Shown here piece by piece: positions 1-6,718 of a stretch of 9,754 bases of DNA. Positions within the stretch are counted from its first letter, which is position 1; each line of letters starts with the position of its first letter. The DNA lies in contig USSA01000108.1 in assembly GCA_900557255.1 (NCBI GenBank), positions 1 to 9,754 of the forward strand, in the 5' to 3' direction. The translations under genes and the position numbers were made by a program. Below the pieces are notes generated by a model. It saw nothing but the letters and a program-made list of their open reading frames with translations. It searched no databases and had not been told where the DNA came from. The DNA comes from an uncultured Prevotella sp. (GTDB lineage: Bacteria; Bacteroidota; Bacteroidia; Bacteroidales; Bacteroidaceae).

Positions 1-427
1 GAAGAAGGTGAAGAAGATGTCTAACGGTGAGCCACGTATGAGCATGGAAGAGCCAGGTCATCTGGAGGGTAATGCCGTGTTCACCTATCTGGAGGCATTC
101 TCTACTCCAGAGGACTTCGCTGAGTTCTGGCCAGAGTTCAAGACTTTGGACGAGTTGAAGGAGCAGTATGTGAAGGGTGGTATCGGTGATGGCACCTGCA
201 AGAAGTTCCTGAACAGTGTACTCAACAAGATGCTCGACCCAATCCGTGTTCGCCGTCATGAGTTTGAGCAGGATATTCCTGAGGTATTCAACATTCTGAA
301 GAAGGGTAGCGAGGATGCTCGCGAGTTTGCAGCCCAGACTATGGATGAGGTTCGCAAGGCTATGCGTATCGACTACTTCAGCGATGCTGCTTATATTGAG
401 GAGCAGGCTGCGAAATATAAGGTTTGA
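1..427 (+). CDS. trpS: Tryptophanyl-tRNA synthetase, C-terminal part (5' end outside window)
   Basis: The enzyme charges tRNA-Trp with tryptophan in the cytoplasm, using ATP. The frame is open from the left edge and stops with TGA at 425-427, leaving about 141 residues, so most of the roughly 330-360 residue protein, including the HIGH and KMSKS motifs, is missing. What remains matches the C-terminal helical domain of class I TrpRS: a stretch ending EPGHLEGNAVFTYLEAF, a GDGTCKKFLNSVLNKMLDPIR segment, and the typical tail GSEDAREFAAQTMDEVRKAM followed by DYF. The GTG at 8 and ATG at 17 are internal codons, not starts, because the frame continues upstream and the N-terminal catalytic fold is required. 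The MSNGE near residue 6 of the visible part should not be mistaken for KMSKS. Codon choice is strongly biased, as expected for a highly expressed gene. A terminator follows within 30 bases, so this gene probably ends its transcript. Confidence 0.9.
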   Translation, partial: KKVKKMSNGEPRMSMEEPGHLEGNAVFTYLEAFSTPEDFAEFWPEFKTLDELKEQYVKGGIGDGTCKKFLNSVLNKMLDPIRVRRHEFEQDIPEVFNILKKGSEDAREFAAQTMDEVRKAMRIDYFSDAAYIEEQAAKYKV

Positions 428-456
428 TGATGATGTAAAAGATAGAAATATAAAGT

Positions 457-500
457 GAAAAGGCAAAAGTTATCGTCAGCTGGTAACTTTTGTCTTTTTT
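457..500 (+). terminator. Intrinsic terminator of trpS
   Basis: An 11-bp stem pairs CAAAAGTTATC (464-474) with GGTAACTTTTG (482-492), with one T-G wobble and a 7-base loop. A T-run (495-500) follows, and an A-run precedes it that can extend the stem (457-463 with 493-499). It lies 30-70 bases after the trpS stop and no gene follows at once, so it most likely ends trpS transcription. Confidence 0.85.
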
Positions 501-555
501 ATATTATTATGATATGTTTTTAACGCAAAAAACAAAATAATTTCTTTTCTTATCT

Positions 556-584
556 TTTGTTCTCGTTTTTTTTCCTTATTTTTG
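556..584 (+). promoter_or_regulatory. Bacteroidota-type promoter for the DUF3857 gene pair
   Basis: The -7 element TATTTTTG at 577-584 fits the Bacteroidota consensus TAnnTTTG exactly. A TTTG at 556-559 sits 17 bases upstream, in the place of the -33 element. Transcription would start near 590, about 25 bases before the ATG at 616. The leader is A-rich and lacks a clear Shine-Dalgarno site, which is normal in this phylum. The surrounding T-rich DNA makes chance matches more likely, which limits confidence. Confidence 0.55.
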
Positions 585-615
585 CAAACAGAATAAATAA
601 AAGAAGCAGAGTATA

Positions 616-2469
616 ATGAAAATGAGAAAAATGCTCCAATACAGACTTGCTGATTTAGATAGTATGCTGGTATTGCTCTTCGCCTTTTTGCAACCCATCT
701 CGGCTCAAAAAGCTGATGACAATGTGCATATATTGCAATGCAATGATAGATACGTCTTCAAAACTGATGACGCAGGTAAGACTATTGTTGTTAACACTAC
801 GGATTATGAGTATGGTGTAACCCAATATTCCGCTCTAGTTCAACCATGTGTTTATTACGGAGAGTTTATTCGTTTGGACAAGGCACAGTGTAAGGGGTAT
901 GCACAATACAAGTCAGCCATTCCTCGTAATGTCTTTTACGATGATACCAAGATTTGCTACTTTAGCTATCAGATTCCAAAGGTTGGCAAGACTCTGAAGG
1001 CTTCTTTTACTCGAACCTATCTCAATCCTATTTATTTCACAACTATTCCTTTGTGTGAAGCTAATTATGTAGAGCATAAGAAGATAGAGGTAATCAAGCC
1101 AAAAGCCTTCCAGCAGTTTCGGATAAAAGAATATAATCTTCCTGCTGGTATAGAGAAAAGTACTACATGTAATGCAGAGGGAGATTCCGTTTTTACTTAT
1201 GTGATTCATTCCTTACCTGCACAGCTGATAGAACCTAATTCTCCATCTTGGGGATATAGTGCTCCTCATCTCTTGGTGTTGGGAGCATTCCAAAGTCTGC
1301 AAGATATGTTTGTCTGGTCTCATCAGTTGGCTAATGTGGATTGCTCTATTCCTAATCAGGAAGAAATACTAAGAGAGATACAGAAAGGGGCAAAAAACGA
1401 TTATGACAAGATAGCCAATACTTATGCCTGGGTACAGCAGAATATCAGATATTTGGCTTTTGAGGCAGGCATTTCTGCCCATCAACCGGCAACACCTGCT
1501 GAAACTATTCGTAAGCGTTATGGTGATTGCAAGGCTATGGCTCTTTTGCTCAAAACCTTGCTCAAGGCGCAAGGCTTTGATGCTCGTCAAACGGATATAG
1601 GGACATGGGATGTACCTTATTCTTTGCAGGAAAATCCTTCTATTGCATCTATTGATCATGCGATATGTACGGTTTTCTATCAGGGAAAGCCATATTATCT
1701 GGATGCTACGAATCCATATGTTCCTCTAGGCTATGTTCCAGACAATATACAAGGAAGGATGGCTTTGGTAGAAGACGCAGATAGCTTTCGTATGAATAAG
1801 TTACCTGAGTTGGCTGCTGATTCTTGCTTTTCTTCTATAACATATCAGGCAACCTTAGAATCTGGGGATGATGGAAACTACGATATAAAGGGAAAATTGT
1901 ACTCTAAATGGAAGGGCGATATGAAGTCTTGGATACTAGTGGGGAATGACGCTACGGCACAAGATGAAAAAGAGAAGGCCTTGGTGGCAGCGATGGGGGT
2001 TGATGAACGATTGGATAAGATTGGGGATATAGTGATGACGGGAAATCGTCCTCGGGATGAGTCTTTGAATATCACTGCGTTTTTTATGAAAAAGGGAGCT
2101 GGGCAACTGGTTGACGGTACTGTTTATTTAGATGCCAATCTCGATGAGAGCCTTTTTCTGACTCCAGTGGATACAACCAAACGGGTTTCCGATTACATGA
2201 TAGACTTGCGGTCTAAGGAAGTACGTGATGTAAAGATTTTGATTCCAGAGAAAATGGAGGTCAGTAGCCTCCCCGCACCTTATCAGATTCATACTGCATG
2301 GGTTGATTTTTGTCGCACTTATTCTCAAGCAGGCAATCAGATTGTTATGCATAAGGAGTGTGTAATACACCACAGACGTGTTCCGCGAAGCGAAATCCCT
2401 GCTTGGAATAAGATTATAAGTGATTGGAGAGCAGCTTGTAATGAGCAAGTAGTATTAAAGGAAAAATGA
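616..2469 (+). CDS. Exported DUF3857 / transglutaminase-like protein with intact Cys-His-Asp triad
   Basis: A 617-residue protein, probably Sec-exported to the periplasm. Residues 1-15 form a long charged N-region, 16-30 a hydrophobic core (MLVLLFAFLQPISA), and cleavage is plausible before Q31. Residues about 40-230 resemble the beta-rich DUF3857 domain. Residues about 255-370 form a transglutaminase core of papain-like fold: Cys305 in RYGDCKAMALLLKTLL, His348 in SIDHAICTVFY and Asp363 in YYLDATNP, which have the order and spacing of the triad. The last 250 residues are a beta-rich tail with no motif I recognise. The family is common in Bacteroidota, often in tandem, but its substrate is not established; proteolysis, amide-bond exchange or a binding role are all possible. 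The next gene starts 35 bases later and is a relative, so the two probably share a transcript from the promoter at 556-584. ATG 616 is the first start after an in-frame stop at 598. The acidic residues D13 and D15 in the signal region are unusual. Confidence 0.8.
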   Translation: MKMRKMLQYRLADLDSMLVLLFAFLQPISAQKADDNVHILQCNDRYVFKTDDAGKTIVVNTTDYEYGVTQYSALVQPCVYYGEFIRLDKAQCKGYAQYKSAIPRNVFYDDTKICYFSYQIPKVGKTLKASFTRTYLNPIYFTTIPLCEANYVEHKKIEVIKPKAFQQFRIKEYNLPAGIEKSTTCNAEGDSVFTYVIHSLPAQLIEPNSPSWGYSAPHLLVLGAFQSLQDMFVWSHQLANVDCSIPNQEEILREIQKGAKNDYDKIANTYAWVQQNIRYLAFEAGISAHQPATPAETIRKRYGDCKAMALLLKTLLKAQGFDARQTDIGTWDVPYSLQENPSIASIDHAICTVFYQGKPYYLDATNPYVPLGYVPDNIQGRMALVEDADSFRMNKLPELAADSCFSSITYQATLESGDDGNYDIKGKLYSKWKGDMKSWILVGNDATAQDEKEKALVAAMGVDERLDKIGDIVMTGNRPRDESLNITAFFMKKGAGQLVDGTVYLDANLDESLFLTPVDTTKRVSDYMIDLRSKEVRDVKILIPEKMEVSSLPAPYQIHTAWVDFCRTYSQAGNQIVMHKECVIHHRRVPRSEIPAWNKIISDWRAACNEQVVLKEK

Positions 2470-2504
2470 GTTAAATGTATTATTCATAGTCAAAAAGTTG
2501 AATT

Positions 2505-4655
2505 ATGGGAAAGATTAAAGTAATCCGAGTTGTCTTCAGTATTCTGTTGGTACAGCTCTTGACGTTGTCAGTGAATGCTGACGAGAAAGCTGATTATTTG
2601 AAGTTGGCGCAAAAGGTGCGGCAAGAAGTTTGGAGCAGTACGCCTGCTGACTTTCAAAAACGAACGGTTCCCGACAGATACAAGAATGCTTCGGCCGTCA
2701 TACTATCTTATTATCGGGAGTTGAGCACGGATTATTATCGTAAGGCAACGGCTGATCTGGTGCTCAATCTTCGCCTTACTCGTCAGATAGACTGTACGGA
2801 TATGGAGCGTATGTTAATTCAAATCAATGACAAAAAGGCGTTGAAGGATTATTCTGAGTTTACTTTCAAGACGAAAAGTAGAAAGTGGACCTGGGGATAT
2901 CATCATAAAACGCAAACGGTGCTTGGCATTCGTGTTATAAAGAAGAATGGTAACGTACAGGAAGTAAGTTTAGATGACTATGTAGATGTCAAGGAAGGCA
3001 AAAATGACAAGGACTTGAGTCAGAAGATAGCTGTGCCTGGTTTGGAAGTGGGAGATTGTATTGATGTCTTTTCTCTAGACCAAATAGATACACAGGAACA
3101 ACAGCTGGATCCTTTCTATTTTGTTCTTCGTCAAGACGAACCTGTCCTTTATACCAAGGTTCACTGTGTGCTAGACCAAAGTCTGGCCACCGTCTATCGG
3201 ACGATGAATGGTGCCCCTGATTTTACTCAGACCACAGACAAGGACAAAAATGCAGTGCTTGATATGGTTATGGATAAGCCGGTAGATGCAGAATCATCCA
3301 TTTGGTATAATTCTTTGGAGCAGTCACCTTTTATAGAGATGTATATTACCCCGACCAAGGCTAAAGTGGCAGTAGTAGAGAAAGCTATGCGCCAAAAAGG
3401 TGTTCGAGGCAATCCTGATGTAACACCAATCCTGCAAGACGATTGGAAATTGCTGAAATCTTATGTGTCTAAGGGGGGATATTCTCCTGCTGGTCTTCCT
3501 AGTACGTATAAGAGCGTCTTCAAGTCTGCCAAAAAAGAGGGGATGTCTGCCGAGGAGAAAGCTGACCGTATTTATTCTTTTGAGTATGTTAGTGGGGGAG
3601 CTTCTCAGAGGGTTTTTAATACAGTGGCTAATTATTTGCGTAAATTGGGCGTGGAAATAGAAATGGGCATTACCACTCCGTTTGGTGCATTGCCTGTTGA
3701 TAAACTGATTAATTATAATTCTACATCTTGGTTCTTCCGCCTTAAGGGAACTGATGTGTACTACTTCCCTGGGACTTATCCTAAGGTTGCTTCCGAGATA
3801 CCTTATATATATCAAGGAAGAAAGGCGTATATGCAAGATTCCGAGGAACAAATAACGATACCTGTGAGTCAAGCTGAAGCCAATAAGTCGGTGAATGATA
3901 TGGTGGTTAAACTTGATGGTACTAAACTTGATATCAGTAGGAAGGTAACTTATTCGGGTGAACAGAAAATGTACGGTCAGTCTTTGGTGAGTCCTGATAA
4001 CACGCTTTTTGGTTCAAGCCAACTTGAAGCTTATTGGCGATATTTGAAATACGATGACAAAGATCCGTACTCTTGTTATACTAAGAAGGAATCTGCTGAA
4101 TTAAAAGGAGCTTTCAATGAATATCAGAAAAATGCCATAGATCCGTTTAAGGCTGAAATCAGTAGTTATCACGATGCTGATCCTGTGCAAGTCGGTGGCT
4201 ATGGAGTAGATTGCGTGGGAATCCGTCGAGATAGTTCTAACTTTGTTTATCATGTAGATTATGTGATGGATGGAATGGTGAAACGCGCTGGAAATAACTA
4301 TTTGTTGTCGGTAGGTAAGTTAATAGGAAGTTCGTTGAAACTAGAAGGCAAGGATCGAGAGCGTATCGATGATGTTTGGCGCAAGATGGCGTTTGTTGAT
4401 GAATGGAATATAGAGATTCCATTGCCGAAAGGATATAAGGTCTCTGCTGAAGCATTAAAGAAGATTGAGACTTCGGTGGCTAATGAGTGTGGAGAATTCA
4501 CGGTTAAGGCTACCGCTGGAAATGAAAGTGTAAAAGTGTATGTGCGCAAATGTTTTGCTCATAGAGTTGAACCTGTCTCAAACTGGAGCAAACAGTTGGC
4601 TTTGGTTGACGCTTGTAGTGCTTTCGCTGATAAGCAGATGGTAATAGCGAAATGA
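2505..4655 (+). CDS. Exported DUF3857-type protein with a degenerate transglutaminase core
   Basis: A 716-residue protein with a clean signal peptide (positive N-region, hydrophobic residues 10-22, likely cleavage after VNA25), so a periplasmic or surface location is expected. Residues about 70-280 match the DUF3857 pattern, including VPGLEVGDCIDVF near 177-189. Residues about 348-445 follow the transglutaminase core of the preceding protein (EEKADRIYSFEYV, then a helix ending LRKLGVEIEMGI, then VYYFPGTYP). When I line them up by eye, the Cys, His and Asp positions become Ser367, Thr407 and Pro422. It is therefore probably not a cysteine-type transglutaminase or protease; a binding or scaffolding role, perhaps as partner of the upstream protein, is an inference. 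It has no frameshift or internal stop and keeps a normal coding look, so it is not a decaying pseudogene. Base composition is A/T-rich like its neighbour. No terminator is visible after the stop. Confidence 0.75.
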   Translation: MGKIKVIRVVFSILLVQLLTLSVNADEKADYLKLAQKVRQEVWSSTPADFQKRTVPDRYKNASAVILSYYRELSTDYYRKATADLVLNLRLTRQIDCTDMERMLIQINDKKALKDYSEFTFKTKSRKWTWGYHHKTQTVLGIRVIKKNGNVQEVSLDDYVDVKEGKNDKDLSQKIAVPGLEVGDCIDVFSLDQIDTQEQQLDPFYFVLRQDEPVLYTKVHCVLDQSLATVYRTMNGAPDFTQTTDKDKNAVLDMVMDKPVDAESSIWYNSLEQSPFIEMYITPTKAKVAVVEKAMRQKGVRGNPDVTPILQDDWKLLKSYVSKGGYSPAGLPSTYKSVFKSAKKEGMSAEEKADRIYSFEYVSGGASQRVFNTVANYLRKLGVEIEMGITTPFGALPVDKLINYNSTSWFFRLKGTDVYYFPGTYPKVASEIPYIYQGRKAYMQDSEEQITIPVSQAEANKSVNDMVVKLDGTKLDISRKVTYSGEQKMYGQSLVSPDNTLFGSSQLEAYWRYLKYDDKDPYSCYTKKESAELKGAFNEYQKNAIDPFKAEISSYHDADPVQVGGYGVDCVGIRRDSSNFVYHVDYVMDGMVKRAGNNYLLSVGKLIGSSLKLEGKDRERIDDVWRKMAFVDEWNIEIPLPKGYKVSAEALKKIETSVANECGEFTVKATAGNESVKVYVRKCFAHRVEPVSNWSKQLALVDACSAFADKQMVIAK

Positions 4656-4746
4656 ATGTAAGTTTATTGAGTATATTTTTAAATTCTAAAAGAGGTGGTT
4701 ACAGTTTGAAGGTCATATACCAGTAAAACTAAATGAGGTTTAAGAA

Positions 4747-6042
4747 TTGAAAAAGGTGAATAAACGAATATTGCAATTAGCGGTGCCGTCGATAATATCC
4801 AATATCACGGTACCGCTTTTGGGTTTGGTAGATGTCGCAATCGTTGGGCATATCGGCGATGCGGCTTACATCGGAGCCATTGCCGTGGGGTCGATGCTAT
4901 TTAATGTCATCTACTGGCTTTTCGGATTCCTGAGAATGGGAACCAGCGGAATGACTTCGCAGGCTTTGGGAAGGAGAGATCTGGCTGAGGTGCTGAGGCT
5001 CCTGGTACGCTCTCTGAGTATCGGCGTGGGGATAGGAGTGCTGTTCTTCGTTCTTCAGAAATGGCTGATAGGCTGCGGACTCTGGGCGATGTCGCCGGAA
5101 GCGGATGTCGTGGAACTGGCACGGAGATACTGTTATGTCTGTATCTGGGGAGCCCCGGCAGTGCTCGGACTCTACGGATTTACGGGCTGGTTTATCGGTA
5201 TGCAGAACACGCGCATTCCGATGATGGTATCGCTGACGCAGAATGTGGTGAACATCATAGCCTCCCTGCTGCTGGTCTTTGTCGGCGGTATGACGGTAGA
5301 AGGTGTGGCGCTCGGAACAGTCATTGCCCAATGGTGGGGATTCCTGATGGCATGTCTGTTCTATCGCATCTGTTATCGCCGGTTAAGCAGGTATGACTAT
5401 CGCCGGCATCTCTTTGCTGCCGAACCGCTGAAGCAGTTTTTCTCGCTCAATAAGGATATCTTTCTCCGCACCCTCTGTCTGGTGGCGGTCAACCTCTTCT
5501 TTACGGCGGCAGGTTCCAGGGAGAGTACCATCGTGCTGGCTGTGAATACGCTGCTGATGACGCTCTTTACCATCTTCTCTTATTTTATGGATGGTTTTGC
5601 CTATGCGGCAGAGGCGTTGAGCGGCAAGTATTATGGAGCCCGAAACATGGGGGCATTTCGCGAGGTGGTCAGAAGAACGATGGGTTTTGGAGCTGTCGTG
5701 GCTGTAGGTTTCACCTTATTATATATAGTGGGTGGCGAGAATTTCCTCTCTCTGCTCACGAGCGATAAGCAGGTGATTGCTGCATCGGGCGAATATTTCT
5801 GGTGGGCTGTGCTGATTCCGCTGTCGGGTATGTCGGCATTCGTCTTCGATGGCATCTTTGTAGGCATCACCCAGTCTAAGTCGATGCTCTGTTCTACTGC
5901 CGTAGCCTCGGCTTCGTTCTTCGGTCTGTTCTTCGGCTTGCATCCTTTTCTGGGCAATCATGCCCTGTGGTTGGCCTTCATTCTCTACCTTCTGTTGAGG
6001 GGAATCGTACTGTTCGTCATTTACCGTAGAAAACTTCGGTAA
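4747..6042 (+). CDS. MATE family efflux transporter, DinF branch
   Basis: A 431-residue inner-membrane antiporter that exports cationic drugs or metabolites in exchange for Na+ or H+. The hydropathy pattern is that of about twelve membrane helices in two similar halves, and the length is normal for the family. TM1 reads LAVPSIISNITVPLLGLVDV, with Asp29 in the place of the ion-coupling aspartate of DinF-type members, followed by AIVGHIG and then FGFLRMGTSGMTSQALGRRD, typical of the DinF group in Bacteroidota. The start is uncertain: there is no in-frame ATG at the front. TTG at 4747 gives MKKVNKRI, while GTG at 4756 gives MNKRILQLAVP, which looks more like relatives. The gene is more G/C-rich than the two genes before it and ends at a terminator, so it is probably its own unit, although no convincing promoter is visible in the 91-base gap. 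The substrate cannot be told from sequence. Confidence 0.9.
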   Translation: MKKVNKRILQLAVPSIISNITVPLLGLVDVAIVGHIGDAAYIGAIAVGSMLFNVIYWLFGFLRMGTSGMTSQALGRRDLAEVLRLLVRSLSIGVGIGVLFFVLQKWLIGCGLWAMSPEADVVELARRYCYVCIWGAPAVLGLYGFTGWFIGMQNTRIPMMVSLTQNVVNIIASLLLVFVGGMTVEGVALGTVIAQWWGFLMACLFYRICYRRLSRYDYRRHLFAAEPLKQFFSLNKDIFLRTLCLVAVNLFFTAAGSRESTIVLAVNTLLMTLFTIFSYFMDGFAYAAEALSGKYYGARNMGAFREVVRRTMGFGAVVAVGFTLLYIVGGENFLSLLTSDKQVIAASGEYFWWAVLIPLSGMSAFVFDGIFVGITQSKSMLCSTAVASASFFGLFFGLHPFLGNHALWLAFILYLLLRGIVLFVIYRRKLR

Positions 6043-6099
6043 ATGGCGAATTGTGTTTTTATAGGATATATTAGTAGAAATAATGTACATCTTTCATAA

Positions 6100-6133
6100 A
6101 AATTGCACACTGAATTCTAGTGTGCGCATTTTT
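6100..6133 (+). terminator. Intrinsic terminator of the MATE gene
   Basis: The arms GCACACT (6105-6111) and AGTGTGC (6119-6125) form a perfect 7-bp stem with a 7-base loop. A run of five T follows at 6129-6133 and a run of A precedes the stem. It lies about 60 bases after the transporter stop and ahead of the next promoter region. Confidence 0.75.
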
Positions 6134-6177
6134 GTGAAAAACTACATTAATATAGTTTAAATCTTAGGCTTATATTC

Positions 6178-6206
6178 TTTTTCTTAGCCGAAAATTAGTA
6201 ATTTCG
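6178..6206 (+). promoter_or_regulatory. Candidate promoter of the oxidoreductase operon
   Basis: TAATTTCG at 6199-6206 differs by one base from the TAnnTTTG -7 consensus, and a T-run at 6178-6182 occupies the -33 position without a true TTTG. Its place between a terminator and the first gene of the operon (ATG at 6236) argues for it. The poor -33 box keeps the confidence low. Confidence 0.35.
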
Positions 6207-6235
6207 CAGAGCAAAACTTAAAAAGAAAAGAGTAA

Positions 6236-6415
6236 ATGACAGCAGAAGAATATTATCAGCAAGGTAACGCCTGGCGCAAGCAGGGTGACTTTAAGCGTGC
6301 CCTCGACTGCTATATGGAGGCCATTGCCCTCGATCCGGAGAGCCCTGCCGTAGCAGCCAAGGAGATGCTGGATGATATCATGAGCTTTTATTGCAAAGAC
6401 TACTACAATCCATAA
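6236..6415 (+). CDS. Small tetratricopeptide-repeat (TPR) protein, 59 residues
   Basis: The reading frame MTAEEYYQQGNAWRKQGDFK... to ...KDYYNP encodes a 59-residue soluble, acidic protein with no signal peptide. Residues 3-35 form one TPR unit: a helix EEYYQQGNAWRKQGDF, then a second helix RALDCYMEAIALDPES with the typical A-x-DP ending. A further helix (residues 38-52) acts like the capping helix of a single repeat. TPR units usually bind other proteins. It lies directly after the candidate promoter and 69 bases before the ferredoxin subunit on the same strand, with codon use like the rest of the operon, so it is probably the first gene of the oxidoreductase operon. From memory, similar short TPR proteins precede this operon in other Bacteroidota; I cannot confirm that here. 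A role in assembly or regulation of the complex is only a guess. Many gene callers would skip it because of its size. Confidence 0.8.
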   Translation: MTAEEYYQQGNAWRKQGDFKRALDCYMEAIALDPESPAVAAKEMLDDIMSFYCKDYYNP

Positions 6416-6423
6416 CAACCGAC

Positions 6424-6492
6424 ATGTGGACAGCAGGAGCTTTGTTTACTCCAATGGTAAAGATAATTAGTAAGAAATTAGAATATGAGTAA
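6424..6492 (+). other. Possible 22-codon reading frame running into the ferredoxin start
   Basis: An ATG at 6424, nine bases after the TPR stop, opens 22 codons (MWTAGALFTPMV... to ...LEYE) that end with TAA at 6490-6492, overlapping the ferredoxin start codon at 6485 by eight bases (ATGAGTAA). The arrangement would allow coupled translation. A frame of this size arises easily by chance and I see no recognisable protein feature, so this is only a candidate. Confidence 0.2.
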
Positions 6493-6715
6493 GATTAAAG
6501 GGGCTATTGTAGTCGACACCGGGCGTTGCAAGGGATGCTCGCTCTGTGTGGAGGCTTGTCCTCAGCATGTCATCGCATTGGCTGAGAAAAAAGTCAATGT
6601 GCATGGTTACCGTTATGTAGAGGCGGCAGTACCTGAAGCATGCGTTGGTTGCACCTCGTGCGCCATCGTCTGTCCGGACGGCTGCATCACAGTTTATCGT
6701 AAGAAGGAGGACTAA
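6485..6715 (+). CDS. 2-oxoacid:ferredoxin oxidoreductase, delta subunit (2x[4Fe-4S] ferredoxin)
   Basis: A 76-residue ferredoxin-like subunit that carries electrons from the catalytic subunits to external ferredoxin. Two classical cluster motifs are complete: C15-x2-C18-x2-C21-x3-C25-P, and C53-x2-C56-x2-C59-x3-C63-P, with an extra Cys67 four residues on. In such two-cluster folds the first three cysteines of one motif and the last of the other bind each cluster. The protein has no added domain and is shorter than OorD of Helicobacter as I remember it. It begins the delta-alpha-beta-gamma order known for KorDABC/OorDABC, and alpha starts three bases after its stop. It would also be called KorD, OorD or VorD depending on the substrate assigned to the complex. 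Confidence 0.9.
   Translation: MSKIKGAIVVDTGRCKGCSLCVEACPQHVIALAEKKVNVHGYRYVEAAVPEACVGCTSCAIVCPDGCITVYRKKED
6704..6710 (+). promoter_or_regulatory. Strong Shine-Dalgarno-like site before the alpha subunit
   Basis: AAGGAGG at 6704-6710 lies eight bases before the ATG at 6719 and is a full match to the anti-SD sequence. This is notable in a phylum where SD sites are seldom used. It sits inside the last codons of the ferredoxin gene (Lys-Lys-Glu-Asp), so amino-acid choice alone could explain it. Confidence 0.35.
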
Positions 6716-6718
6716 ACA

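Noticed and set aside
8..18. GTG at 8 or ATG at 17 as the start of a small independent gene
   Set aside because: The frame stays open to the left edge and the product is the C-terminal domain of TrpRS, which does not stand alone.
3324..3872. A 182-codon minus-strand frame opposite the second DUF3857 gene
   Set aside because: The product has no motif and sits entirely within a well-supported plus-strand gene.
4656..4746. Terminator or promoter between the second DUF3857 gene and the MATE gene
   Set aside because: TATATTTT near 4672 is only a partial -7 match without a -33 TTTG, and no hairpin with T-run is visible, so neither is called.
4897..5331. Overlapping frames on both strands within the MATE gene (also 5061-5396 plus)
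   Set aside because: The plus-strand frame from 4747 gives a full membrane transporter; the others give low-complexity, charged products typical of out-of-frame translation.
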